DNA from: JAENVT01 sp963720775
GTDB lineage: Bacteria; Actinomycetota; Acidimicrobiia; Acidimicrobiales; Ilumatobacteraceae
Length of the DNA: 64,000 nucleotides
Reading direction: 5' to 3'
Assembly: GCA_963720775.1 (NCBI GenBank)
Contig: CAVRGR010000006.1
Location: forward strand, 124,001-188,000
The position numbers and the translations under genes were made by a program. Positions 27,000 to 37,263 of this stretch are shown here, piece by piece. The number at the start of each line of letters is the position of its first letter. Position 1 is the stretch's first letter. Under the pieces are notes generated by a model. That model was not told where the DNA came from and made no database searches. It saw only the letters and a list, made by a program, of their open reading frames with translations.

Positions 27000-27650
27000 C
27001 TGGGTGCCGAACGAGCGAACCCAGCCCAGTCGGTCCAAACCATGTTGTTGCGAGTTCGGAAGAGCAGTCGATCGGGCGACGTGAGGTCGTTCTGTTCGAC
27101 CCACTCGCGAAGCATCGCGACGAGCACCGGCGGGATCGGGAACACTGCGCGGCCCCGTCTTGGGTTCGCCGGGCTCATCGAAGGAGATGTCAGCTTCGGT
27201 GACCTCGAGACGCCCCAACCTTCGACTGGCAACTCGGCTGACCGGACGCGAAGCATCACGACCTCCGATGGCCGCAACCCTGCGTAGTACGCGACCGCTG
27301 TCATCACGCCGAGACCACTCATGGACGCGGACATCTCGGAGTGGTGTCTGCCACGACTCTGGTTCGCCCGTCGTCTCGTCAAACCGCCCGCCCGCCTGGA
27401 CGGCCCTGCAACAGCAGACTTCGATTTCGCTCGGCCTCAGCCCGAGTGCGCAACGACTTGCTGCGATGCCGACCGTCGATCGTGTAGCGCACCACCCAGG
27501 GCCAGCTTCGCCTGTACGGTGGAACGGCGGTCCTTGAACCCCGTAGACCTTGACCTCTTGCATCGGTCGAGCCATCACCCATCTTTCCAGTCGAGTCGCC
27601 CTCATAGACCGAGGGTGACCCACATTCTTGGGAAGGCTGTGGGAAGAGGC
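27000..27650 (-). pseudogene. Tyrosine recombinase relic, internally deleted
   Basis: Read on the minus strand: an Arm-type N-terminus (VVRYTIDGRHRSKSLRTRAEA), then GGRFDETTGEPESWQ and VRVHEWSRR, then a jump of more than 100 residues straight to MTAVAYYAGLRPSEVVMLRV and LLFRTRNNMVWTDW. The C-terminal active-site boxes (H-x-x-R and the nucleophile Tyr) are absent. Both a deleted and an inserted base break the frame between VEGWG and IPPVL. A close relative of this protein, retaining the missing middle and C-terminus, is at 40863-41960. It faces the tRNA fragment at 27711, a standard position for an integrase. Confidence 0.8.
27629..27646. repeat. Arm-site-like tandem repeat, left of tRNA fragment 1
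   Basis: TGGGAAG occurs twice with an 11-bp period, 64 bp before the tRNA-Arg fragment. The same pair recurs at 27848 and 55666. Spacing and tandem arrangement resemble arm-binding sites of tyrosine integrases. Confidence 0.5.
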
Positions 27651-27710
27651 TAGCCAACCTGGTGCTCGCAACAGGCTTGACCTGGTCGAACACCTGTCCT
27701 GAGAAACGGT

Positions 27711-27755
27711 TTCCTAAATCGAGTGTCGGAGGTTCGAATCCTCCCGGGAGCGCCA
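27711..27755 (+). repeat. tRNA-Arg(CCT) 3'-half fragment, att site 1
   Basis: 45 bp covering the anticodon loop TTCCTAA, variable region, T-arm GGAGG-TTCGAAT-CCTCC and acceptor strand ending GCGCCA. No matching 5' acceptor strand (GCTCCCG) lies upstream, so it is not a whole tRNA. It differs from the other two copies in the anticodon stem and T stem, hence a more diverged or independent end. Confidence 0.72.
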
Positions 27756-28320
27756 AGAAATAGGTAGTGACCAGGTCATTTAGGCGCTCCCGAAGCGGTT
27801 GACCGCTGAACCGTTGGCCATGATTGACGGTCATAGCTCGGCGTGATTGGGAAGACTGAGGGAAGGGACTGTGGCTTTGGCGGTCGAGGACCCGCCAGCT
27901 CGCTGCCGGATGATCGACTGACGGCAGGCACCGTTTGCGTTGCAGCTCGTCGCGAGGCGACGTCGAGACCAGATCTGATACCTGCACGTCTTATGAATCG
28001 ACGACCACCACGCGTGAGCCTCGCGTGGACCCTGGTGGCGAGGTCGATGAAGCGGCGCCGTGTGTCGTGGAGCTCATGATCGTGCCAGCGGGCTTTGTTC
28101 TGATCGACGCTGATCGGTGCCGTGGTTGTTTGTTCTGCAGGCCTGCTTTGCGTGTATACCCGATGGCATGTGAATGTGCGCATCGGCGAGGCTCTCAGCC
28201 GGCAGCTTCCGGGGTCGCCGGGTACTGATTCCGTGACGATTCGTCCCGATGGCGTGCCCCGTTTGATGTCGCAGCAGGCTGGGCTCGGCGTCGCTTCAGA
28301 ATGGTCCACAATGGTCGGTG
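27756..28320. other. Non-coding stretch at the island's left end
   Basis: Starts with AAGAAATAG and holds the TGGGAAG/AGGGAAG pair with an 11-bp period (27848-27865), 93 bp after the tRNA fragment. The first 110 bp resemble the sequence after the third tRNA fragment at 55573. The remainder has no convincing gene; the stretch ends at the start of the BTAD-STAND gene. Confidence 0.5.
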
Positions 28321-31300
28321 ATGCTTTGGGTCGCACTCGCTGGGGGTGTTCGTGCGGAGGTCGATGGTCGTCGGGTCGATGATGGTTTGCTCGGAGGAAG
28401 GCAGGGTCGAAGATTGCTTGCCCGGTTGGCCTGGGAGGGGACGCGCTGTTCATCGCGACGAACTGGCTGATGGTATTTGGCTTGAGAGGTTGCCGCGGAC
28501 GTGGGAGCGAACGCTCAGCGGTGTGATCACGCGCTTGCGGCTTGGTCTTGCCGATGCCGGCGTCAGCGGAGACGTGGTCACCTTCGTCGATGGTCGTTAT
28601 TTGCTGGCTGGCGGCGGTGATGTTCACGTCGATGTTCGAGACGCTCGACGCGATCTGGTTGCGTCGCGTGAGGCGGCGGATCGGGGAGATTTTGAAGGCG
28701 CGCGAACGCTGGCCGAGGGCGTCCTGCGGGTTGCTCGTCTGCCGTTATTGCCGGGCGAGGACGCGGCGTGGGTGGATGTTGCCCGGGACCGTCACCGAGC
28801 GCTGCTGCAGGACGCTCTGGGTGTTGTTGCCGATGCCGGATTGAACGCCGGCTGGCATGTCTTGGCGGAGGAAGCTGCTCGGGAGGCCGTACATACGGAG
28901 CCGCTGCGCGAGGCCGGCCACCAGCGTCTGCTCAGTGTTCTGGCGGCCAAGGGTGATCACGCAGCGGTCGTGACGGCGTACTCGGCGTGCCGGCGACTGT
29001 TGGTCGAAGAGCTCGGCCTGAGTCCATCACCTGAAACCGAAGCGATCTACCGGCGGTCGCTCGGACCCGGGCCAGGGCAACCCGGTGTCGCGATGGATCA
29101 AGGCGAGCCGAGATCCGGACGTTCGCGACCACCGTTTCCGGCGGCTCTCGGCGAGTTTTTGACGACGCTTGTCGGTCGCGAGTCGGCGTTGGTGTGGCTG
29201 TGGTCGCTGTGGCGTACGGCGGGGATAGAGGCGCCCTTGACGGTGGTCGTCCACGGGCCGTCGGGCTCGGGAAAACGGAGTCTTGCCGCGGTGTTCGCCA
29301 ATGAGGTCTACGCCTCTGGTGGAGAAGTCGAGTACGACCGCCTCGACGACGACCGCATCAGCATGAATCGCGCCGCGCTGAGTCAACGGCCGGCGTCGCT
29401 GCTGGCCGTGCTCGAGCTGCCCGACGGTGCCGTCTACGATGTGGTTGTCGAGGGCGCGGCGCTCGTCCTTGTCCTCTCCACGAACTGCCTGACCGATGGC
29501 GTTAGTGATGCCGCACTCGCGTTGGGTCCTCTCGATCGTGATTCTGTGGCGGCCATCGTCGAAGAGAGTCTCGGGCGTCCGGCAGCCACTGATGAAGTTG
29601 ACGATCTGTGTGAGATCACTGGGGGATGGCCCGGTGCCGTCGTCGCAAAGCTGTCGGCGTTGGCCGATGGCCGGGCTCGATTGCTGGCCGGGGACGCTGC
29701 TTCGGCTCGCGCCTCGTTGATCTCTGCCCATGTTGATCTGGCCGACGAGATCCTACGTAGCCGGGCGCGAACGATTGGGAGCTCTCATCATCAGGACTGG
29801 CATGGCCCGTACAAGGGACTGTTGCGTTTCGAGCCAGAGGATGCCGATCTGTTTTTCGGCCGTGGGCAACTTGTCGCCGATGTGCTGGCTCGGTTGTCCG
29901 CGAGCCGGCTGGTGATCGTGTTGGGCGCCTCCGGCAGCGGCAAGTCGTCGGTTGTGCGTGCCGGTGTCATCGCCGAGCTTCGGCGCGGTGTGATGCCGGG
30001 AAGCGAGCTATGGCCGGTCGTGTTGGTGACGCCGGGACGTGAACCGCTAGCGACACTGAGGTCGTGCTTGCAGTCGGCCACGGCGACCCGCGTGTCCGGC
30101 ATGCACGATCTGCTCGACGAGCTCGACCGGATCTCGCCGAGTGTTGTCGTGGTCGACCAGTTCGAGGAGCTGTTCACGCTCGGGACCACAGAGGCAGAGC
30201 GAATGGCGTTTGTCGAGGCTTTGATGCGCGGGGTTGGCGACGAAAATCGCGGTCACAGCGTCGTGATCGCGGTGCGCTCGGATTTCTACGACGCGTTTGG
30301 GGAGCTCTCTGGATTGACCGAGTCGATGTCGGGCTCGCCGGTGATCGTTCACCCGCCGACGGAGCTTGAGTTGCGTCGTATGGTGTCTCTTCCAGCGCGG
30401 GTTGCCGGTGGCCTGTTGGAGCCGGGACTTGTCGACGAGGTTATTGCGGATACCAGGGCGGCGCCCGGCGCGCTGCCGCTCGTTTCAACAGCGATGCTCG
30501 AAGCGTGGAGCCGGCGTAACGGATCGATCATCACGATCGAGGATTATCGCGTCGCAGGCGGGGTGGCCGGCGCCATTGCCACACTGGCTGAAAGCGTGTG
30601 GACGGTGCTCGACCTAACGGAGCGGCGCTGGGCGCGCTCGATGATACTGCGGCTTTCCGGTGAGGACGGCGGCGTCAACAACCCGGTTCGCCGCTCCGAG
30701 ATGGTCCCGATCGGCGACCCCGTGGCGGAGCACGTTCTCGATCTGCTGGTGCGCCGACGATTAGTGGCCGTGGACGATGACAATGTGCGTCTCGCTCACG
30801 AGGCTCTGTTGCGCGAATGGCCCCGTGTCCGGGAATGGTTAGCGGAGGACCGAGCGATTCGTGAGGGACTCCAGCATCTGCGGCAGGCCGCGTCGGAGTG
30901 GGAACACCGCGGTCGTGATGCCGCCGACTTGTACCGCGGGACGCGTCTCGCAGCTGGCCTCGATCTCGTGGCTGATGTCGAGGTATCAGCGGTCGAGCGG
31001 TCGTTCCTCGACGCCGGTGTCGGCCTGCAGCGTGCCGAGCTGCAAGGTCTGAGGCGCAGAAGCCGTCGACTCCGCGCACTTTCCGCAGTCCTAGTCGTCC
31101 TGCTTGTCGTATCGGCGCTCGTCGGCGTGATTGCCGTTGCTCGCAAGCGCGAGGCGACAGATCAGGCACGGCTCGCACTTGCCCAGCTGCTCGCCCGCGA
31201 GGCCGACTCTGCCAACGGCTTGGATCTGCGTCTCTTGCTCGCCGTCGAAGCCCGCCGTCTCGACGACAGCCCCGAGGCGCGCGGAGCGCTCCTCAACCAG

Positions 31301-33187
31301 CTCACCCGGGCCGGCGCTGTCGCCGGGTTCCTACGGGGCGGCCCTGACAACCTCTCGGCGGTCGCGGTCAGCGGACAAGGGACGCTGCTCGCGACGGGAG
31401 GCGCTGACGGCCGCGTGTCGATGTGGCGACTCCCCGATTTCGCGTCGATCGGTGCCGTCACGCTCGTCGAGGGGCGGATCTCGACGTTGGTGTTGTCTAC
31501 TGACGGCGAGTTGGCGGCCGGCACGGACAACGGCAAGGTTGCCCGTTGGAGGCCCGGCGACGCGAACCCAGTCCGCTTCGACGCACATGCCGAGGCGGTT
31601 CTCGCTGTCGCCTATCGGCGTGATGGCTCGTTGCTCACCGCCGGCCGCGATGGGCTGTTGCGTTCGTTCTCTCTCACGACCGGCAAGGAGCTGTGGTCGA
31701 CATCGATGCCACGCGAAGCCGTCGCCGGTGGCTTTGATGGCGACGGGTCGAGGTATGCCCAAATTGGTCAAGACGCGAAGCTCACCGTGATCGACATCGA
31801 CACGGGCGGAGGTCACGCCGTGACGACCGCCGGATTCGCGTCAAGCGTCGAGCCGACTGCGTTGACCCTTTCGGGTGACGGCCGCACAGTGGCTGTCGGG
31901 GACCGGTCAACGGGTGTGCAGGTCCTCGAGCTGAACGGTGGAGCAACGGCGGAACTCGGCCGTCTCGACAGCGGAGATGTTCCCGATGGCGCGACAGCTG
32001 GCATCGACAAGCTGGTGTTCACCTCCGACGGCGAGCTGCTGGCCACTGCTGGGGGAGCGATTGGACGGTTCGACATTGCCGGGAAGCGCTCTGCTGGGGC
32101 GGTCGAGCTTGTCGGCGGACGCGTTACTGGCCTTGCTGTCGACCCGACGGGCGGAACGGCAGCCGCAGTCACCGAGACGGGAGAGACAGTCCTTCTCAAG
32201 CTTGACGGGTCCAGCCTGGCGCGGCCACTGAGCAACGCCGGACAGACCGTCACCGCCCTCGCCGTCGGCAAGGACGGGACCGTCGTAGCGGCCGGCGACG
32301 GTCAGGTGGCATTGTTGGACTTCGTCACGGGCCGACGGCGCGTACTCACTGTTCCCGGACACCCAGTGACCGCGGTATCAAGCAGTAGCGGACTTGTCGC
32401 CACGGGCGGGCGCGACGCTTCGATCCTCACCGGCACCGCCTCGCACACAGTGATGGACATCACCACAGGCAGCCAGGTCAGCGAACGTGACTGGTTCTTT
32501 CCCCTCACCGCCGTCGCCTTGCAGCCGGGCGGCAAGCTCGTGGCCGTCGGCGACGGCCGTGGCCAAGTGCGTCTGCTCGACGCCCGAACGGCGGACGACA
32601 TCCACGACCTTCATTCGTTGCCGGCAGCGACCGCTGCGCTGGCGTTTACCGCAAGCGGCGACAAGCTGGTAGCCGTTGCTGCCGACGGCACGCTCGTCGC
32701 CTGGACTCCACAAGGCCAATCCATCGGTCAACCGGTACAGCTCGGGTCCCCTGCCACAGCTCTCACCGTGGCTCCGGACGGGCGCGCCGTCGCCGTTGCC
32801 ACCGCCAATGGAGCTGTCATCGTCGATCTGGCAACCGGGCGCGTCCGGGCCTCCCTAGCCAGCCCGTTCGGACGGGTCGAATCGGTCAGCTTCGGGCTAG
32901 CGGGCACCGTCCTCGCCACCGGTGGGTCGGGCAAAGTGCTTCTCTGGGACGTCGCAACGGGGCGCCGTCTGGGGGACCCACTTCCCACTCCGGGGAACGT
33001 CGCCGTCGCCTTCGATGCGACCGGCCGAAACCTGGTCACAGGCGGCACCGACGGCGAGATCGTCGTGTGGGAAGTAGATCCGGACCGGTGGGTCGAGTTG
33101 GCCTGCGCCGTCGCTGGGCGAACTCTCAGCCGTGACGAGTGGCATCGCTACTTGGCGGGTCGTGCCTACGACCCGGCGTGCGGGTGA
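28321..33187 (+). CDS. BTAD-STAND NTPase-WD40 transmembrane protein (one apparent +1 frameshift near the start)
   Basis: About 1,620 residues. The true N-terminus is in another frame: from ATG 28321, VALAGGVRAEVDGRRVDDG and GRQGRRLLARLAWEG lead, across a run of four G at 28437-28440, into RAVHRDELADGIWLERLPRTWE. Domains: OmpR-like winged helix (residues 1-95), BTAD helical repeat (100-245), a first P-loop (HGPSGSGKRSLA, near 300), an nSTAND1 NTPase opening GPYKGLLRFEPEDADLFFGR with Walker A LGASGSGKSSVVRAG (near 525) and Walker B VVVVDQFEELF, one membrane helix (LSAVLVVLLVVSALVGVIAV, near 920), and WD40-type beta-propeller repeats to the C-terminus. The helix places the propeller outside and the DNA-binding head inside. 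Likely a membrane-tethered signalling regulator; the signal is unknown. Confidence 0.85.
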
Positions 33188-33251
33188 TCGCGGACGGATC
33201 GCGGACGGCACCGTTGAGGCTGGAGCCATCCGCGTTCAGAAGGGCAACACC

Positions 33252-35003
33252 ATGCAGTTCACACCACTACAGCCGCAACGAGCAGCCACGGCACGATTGG
33301 CAATGGGCGCCACCGTGTTGCTGTTCGTGATCGGTTCGTGCAGCGATTCCGGTGGCGACGACCGAGCCGCCGGGACCACCCGAGCAGTCACCACCGTGAC
33401 CACAACCACGACTGCGGAGACTGCCAGTGCCGAGTCGAGCGTCACAGGGTCCAGCGAGCCGGTGCCACGCACTTCTGGTGTCCCACGTGTCGAGGAGAGC
33501 AAGTGCGCGGCCACCGTACCGACGAACAGCCGGGTGCGTTGTCTGACGCTCGTCGTGCCCGAAAGCCGCGGGGTTGCAGCTGATGGCTCCGATCGCCTGG
33601 TGCGACTGCCCGTGGCGATCGTCGCCGCCACGGATCCATCGAAGCGGGTAGCGGACCCGGTGTTGTGGATCGATTACGACGCCGGTGACGGGTTCGTAGG
33701 TGGTCGTGTCCGCAACTTCACTGAGGAATCGTTGTCTCTCAATGAGAACCGCGACGTGATCACCCTCGACCTACGTGGCAGTGGCCTGGCTGAACCATCG
33801 CTCGCCTGCCCTGAGGTCACCGCGCTCAATACCGGAGTGTTCGCCGCCGAAATCGACGAAACCTCCCCCGAAGGTCGAGCGATGAGACTTGACGCGATCA
33901 AACAATGCCACGACCGACTCGCTGCCGACGGCGTCAACCTGTCTGCCTACGCGTCCGAGGACGCGGCCCGAGATCTCGAGGACCTCAGGGTCGCGCTCGG
34001 CCTGAAGCAGTGGAATATCGTCGCCGGCGAATACGGCAGCAAACTCGCTCAGATCCTTGCCCGCGATTTCCCCGACAGCGTCCGCACCGTGGTAGTCAAC
34101 TCCACGCCAGTTCCCTTGCAAGCTGACTGGTTCGCCGATCTCGCCCCGAACGCCAGCCGCGCCTGGACAGCGCTGGTAGACAAGTGCAAGGCGGACACCG
34201 GCTGCGCCCAGGCATTCCCCGACCTCGCTGGCCGGTTGGCGAGCGAGGTGGCCGACCTCGCCACCAACCCTCACCACTACGACGCGGTTCTACTCGCCGG
34301 TGGCGAACACGACCCGTTCCTGATGACCGCTGACAGGTTGCTCTCGTACGTGCGTTTCTACGGACGGGACAGCAACTTCCTCGGCGACCTACCGAGGAGT
34401 ATCGCCGTACCCTCGGGGGGACCATCCGACCTACTGCATACGCTCGATCCCGACAACCCCGGAGTGGTGGAGTATCAAGCCAGCGATACCTACGGCCCGG
34501 CAGCCTGGGGCCTATGGGAACCCTTTCCGCAGAACGCCGACACCACCTGGGGTTCGTACTCGTTGGGTGCCCACCTGTCGGCGGTGTGCCGCGACGAGGC
34601 GCCTTTCACCGACAGCGCAAGGCTCGCCGCGGCGGCCGAGGTTCCGATGTTCGGACCCTTCCTCGGCCATCACGCCGACCTCGACGCCTGCAATGTCTGG
34701 ACGGTCGATCCAGCGCCTGCCGAGGCCAACCAAGCCGCGCAGAGCGACGTGCCCTTCCTCGTGCTCAGCGGCGACCTCGACACGATTTCGTCACCGGCGT
34801 GGGCCCACGAATTCGCCGATGCCCTCAGCGCCGTTCAGATCATCGAATTCCCTGACCTGGGAACACAACCAACCGGTGGCCAGCAGACGACCGCGCAAAC
34901 CTGCGCCCGCCAACTCCGCGACGCCTTCCTCGCCGCGCCGACAACACCGGTCGACCAGTCGTGTGTCGCCACCTCACACGGGGCCGCCTTCGATCTGCCG
35001 TAG
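33252..35003 (+). CDS. S33/TAP-like hydrolase-fold lipoprotein lacking catalytic Ser and His
   Basis: 583 residues, ATG 33252. Signal peptide ending FVIGSCSDSGG (lipobox Cys), then a Thr/Ser-rich linker. The hydrolase core has VITLDLRGSGLAEPSLAC (oxyanion strand) and EDAARDLEDLRVALGLKQWNIV, but the elbow reads AGEYGSKLAQ where the family has GxSYG, so Glu replaces the nucleophile. The acid survives (LSGDLDTISSP), while the usual GH of the His loop reads DLGTQPTGG. Several paired Cys. Likely a pseudo-enzyme or binding protein on the outer face of the membrane. It starts 64 bp after the STAND-WD40 gene, so is probably co-transcribed. Confidence 0.82.
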   Translation: MQFTPLQPQRAATARLAMGATVLLFVIGSCSDSGGDDRAAGTTRAVTTVTTTTTAETASAESSVTGSSEPVPRTSGVPRVEESKCAATVPTNSRVRCLTLVVPESRGVAADGSDRLVRLPVAIVAATDPSKRVADPVLWIDYDAGDGFVGGRVRNFTEESLSLNENRDVITLDLRGSGLAEPSLACPEVTALNTGVFAAEIDETSPEGRAMRLDAIKQCHDRLAADGVNLSAYASEDAARDLEDLRVALGLKQWNIVAGEYGSKLAQILARDFPDSVRTVVVNSTPVPLQADWFADLAPNASRAWTALVDKCKADTGCAQAFPDLAGRLASEVADLATNPHHYDAVLLAGGEHDPFLMTADRLLSYVRFYGRDSNFLGDLPRSIAVPSGGPSDLLHTLDPDNPGVVEYQASDTYGPAAWGLWEPFPQNADTTWGSYSLGAHLSAVCRDEAPFTDSARLAAAAEVPMFGPFLGHHADLDACNVWTVDPAPAEANQAAQSDVPFLVLSGDLDTISSPAWAHEFADALSAVQIIEFPDLGTQPTGGQQTTAQTCARQLRDAFLAAPTTPVDQSCVATSHGAAFDLP

Positions 35004-35629
35004 CCGAACCAGTCCGCCACATTCGTTTGTCCTCTCCTCGTTGTGCATGCGAGGCGGCCCGCGCCTCGGCGCGACGCGTGCGCAAGCCCGAGGACGCGCG
35101 TCATCGTCACAGTTGTGACCAACGAGGACCTGACGGCGCCCCAGCGATTGATCGCCCAGAGCTGCTGGTCAATCGGCGCCGCCTCAGAGGTGCCCGAGCC
35201 GAACGTCGCAAGCAAAGAGCCGGCCAAGTTCTGGTGCCACGGGCATGTACGGAAGCGAGCGGCGAAACCGGGCGCACCAGATGCGCCGTTCTGGCGCGTT
35301 TGACTACTGATAGCTGGCTGGCGTTCTGCGCCGCACGTTCTGCGTCGTGTCCGTGGCCCGTGGAGTATCGGATTCGAAAGCACCTGACGATCTCAGTCCT
35401 CACTCCGATGAGTTCCGTGAGGTTGCCGTGCTGCGAAGTTCGTGACCTGTCCCTGCCCGCTCCGGCGATGAGCCCATCATGCCCGTGAAGGCGCGTGGGG
35501 TCCTTCGTAGGCGCGTAGGCGCCTGATGGGCGCGCCTCAGTCGGTGGTGCGGGGGTCTCTATGCACCGTTGTTCTGCTGTCGAACCCGACACCCTGTCTG
35601 AGCTCCGACACTGCGTTCGGTCCGTCGGG
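35004..35629. other. Gap between convergent genes, with a GC-rich inverted repeat
   Basis: No gene is supported here. The inverted repeat AGGCGCG (35509-35515) / CGCGCCT (35531-35537) could serve as a terminator for the two convergent transcripts. Another copy of AGGCGCG lies at 35489. GCGCACCAGATGCGCC occurs at 35272; similar strings appear at 37030 and 63617. Confidence 0.4.
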
Positions 35630-36916
35630 TCATGCGCCGCCACACGACCAGGTGAGGTACATGGTGTCAGCGCCAAGTCGATAGGTCGCGCCGTCGCCGA
35701 GCGTTCGCTTGTCCGTGGGCGTGATGGTGTCCCACAGCTCGGCACCCGTCGCCGCGTCCATCAGGTGCAGGCGGCGGTTCTTGTCCTGGACGAGGACGTG
35801 GCCACCGCCGGCAGCGATGAGCCCGAAGCCCGGTCCGATCTCGGGTGGCATCTGCCAGCGCGGCGTGCCGTTTGCGAGATTGATGACGGCGACCGTCGGC
35901 GGACCGGGCAGGTAAAGGTTGCCGTCGGCGGTTCGTCCATCGTTGAGCGAGAGCTGTTCGACACCGCTGTTGTTCGGCACCGCCCAGCGCAGTGCGCCAG
36001 TCATCGCGTCGAGCGCCGTGATGCCGCCGCTCTCCTCGATCAGCAGCACGTCGCCACTGCGGATCAGGTTTGCCGGTCCCGACGGTGAGCCATTCATCGT
36101 CGCGCTCCAGCGTTGGACGCCGGTGGTCGCGTCGGAGGCGGTCAACGCGTTGTCGACGTCGAGGTAGACGAGGTCGGCATCGGCGGCGGCGGTGACCGCC
36201 GAGAGCTGGTCGTGCGGAGCGCTCCACCGTTCACCGCCGGTCGCCGGATCGAGGACACTGACGACACCGGTCAGCGTACTCCAAGTGACGAGCGCCGAGG
36301 TCGACGCCGCAATGACGGCGCCGTTGTCGCTCGTCCACTTCACCGCACCTGTCGCGATATCGATGCCGACGGTCGAGCCGCGTCCACTCGTCACCAGCAA
36401 GTCGCCGACCACCACCTCGGTGTGGTTCGGCCCGACGTTCACCTCGTCAATCGGCAGGTCCGCAGGTGTGCGCCACACCGTCGCGCCCGTGGCCTTGTCG
36501 ACGGCGACAATGGCGTTGTTGCCGCAGTAGCCGGACTGAGCGAACACAAACGGGTCGTCACCGATGAGACCGAGCGAACCGCGCAAGTCATCGGACTTGG
36601 CGATCGTCCAGCGAGTCACACCGGAACGCAGGTCGATCGCGGCGACCGCCAGGCCGGTCGGCGACGCGCCGTGCAACAGATCCGGCACGTCCGATTCGGC
36701 CGGTACTGCAGACGTCGACGTTGCATCGGTCGCCGGGGGCGACGACGAGGTCGGCCCCCCGCCGGTCGCGGCCGGACTCGCTGCCGGTTCCGTTGTGACA
36801 GTCTGCGCCGCGCCAGTCGTCGTGACGCCGCTCGACTGATGGCCGCCCGAGCTTCCACAACCCGCAACCAAAACGCCGACGACCACCAATCCGACCGTTC
36901 GATGTTTCATCGTCAT
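35630..36916 (-). CDS. PQQ-like beta-propeller lipoprotein
   Basis: 428 residues (start ATG 36916, or MKHR two codons later). Signal peptide with lipobox LVAGCGSSGG, Thr/Ser/Ala linker to residue about 75, then seven to eight repeats with the motif ATGxxxW (for example DKATGATVWRT, DIATGAVKWTS, DATTGVQRWSA, DAATGAELWDT), the blade signature of PQQ-like/outer-membrane BamB-type propellers. Attached to the membrane outside the cell, probably a scaffold or sensor. Converges on the pseudo-hydrolase; both are extracytoplasmic. Confidence 0.88.
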   Translation of the reverse strand: MTMKHRTVGLVVVGVLVAGCGSSGGHQSSGVTTTGAAQTVTTEPAASPAATGGGPTSSSPPATDATSTSAVPAESDVPDLLHGASPTGLAVAAIDLRSGVTRWTIAKSDDLRGSLGLIGDDPFVFAQSGYCGNNAIVAVDKATGATVWRTPADLPIDEVNVGPNHTEVVVGDLLVTSGRGSTVGIDIATGAVKWTSDNGAVIAASTSALVTWSTLTGVVSVLDPATGGERWSAPHDQLSAVTAAADADLVYLDVDNALTASDATTGVQRWSATMNGSPSGPANLIRSGDVLLIEESGGITALDAMTGALRWAVPNNSGVEQLSLNDGRTADGNLYLPGPPTVAVINLANGTPRWQMPPEIGPGFGLIAAGGGHVLVQDKNRRLHLMDAATGAELWDTITPTDKRTLGDGATYRLGADTMYLTWSCGGA

Positions 36917-37263
36917 CTCCCGCCCCCTAGAGGCCCGGACACTTCATCCTCCGCCAGAACGGATCGGATTGAACACGAACCTTATGTGAGCTGCCGGGCA
37001 GTCTCCGGACAACTCGGCTACACGACCTCGCGCCAGATGCGCCTGATTGTGTTGGTGGCGGTGCTGCGGGGGTTCTCGTAGCGTCGTTGGTCTCGGTGGT
37101 CGTGCTCCCGATGCGCCTGTCGCCCGATTGTCGGGTTGGTTTTCGAACGAGTTGTGCGACCGCTGGGGCTGGCGTGGTGTGGCTCGAAAGAGGGCAGCCA
37201 GCTCGACATCTGGAATCAGGAGTGCCCACCGCGGTTTCTCATCTGATGATTGGAGGATTCACG
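36917..37263. other. Gap upstream of the IS110 element
   Basis: About 350 bp without a convincing gene. It contains GCGCCAGATGCGCC at 37030 and ends with GGAGGA ahead of the transposase start. IS110 elements lack terminal inverted repeats, so the left end cannot be placed. Confidence 0.4.

Noticed and set aside
26991..27300. Separate plus-strand gene after the enoyl-CoA hydratase
   Set aside because: The frame is antisense to the recombinase relic, and its residues do not match any family.
27680..27755. Complete tRNA gene
   Set aside because: The 3' half is good, but the 5' acceptor strand and D-arm are absent, as in the other two copies.
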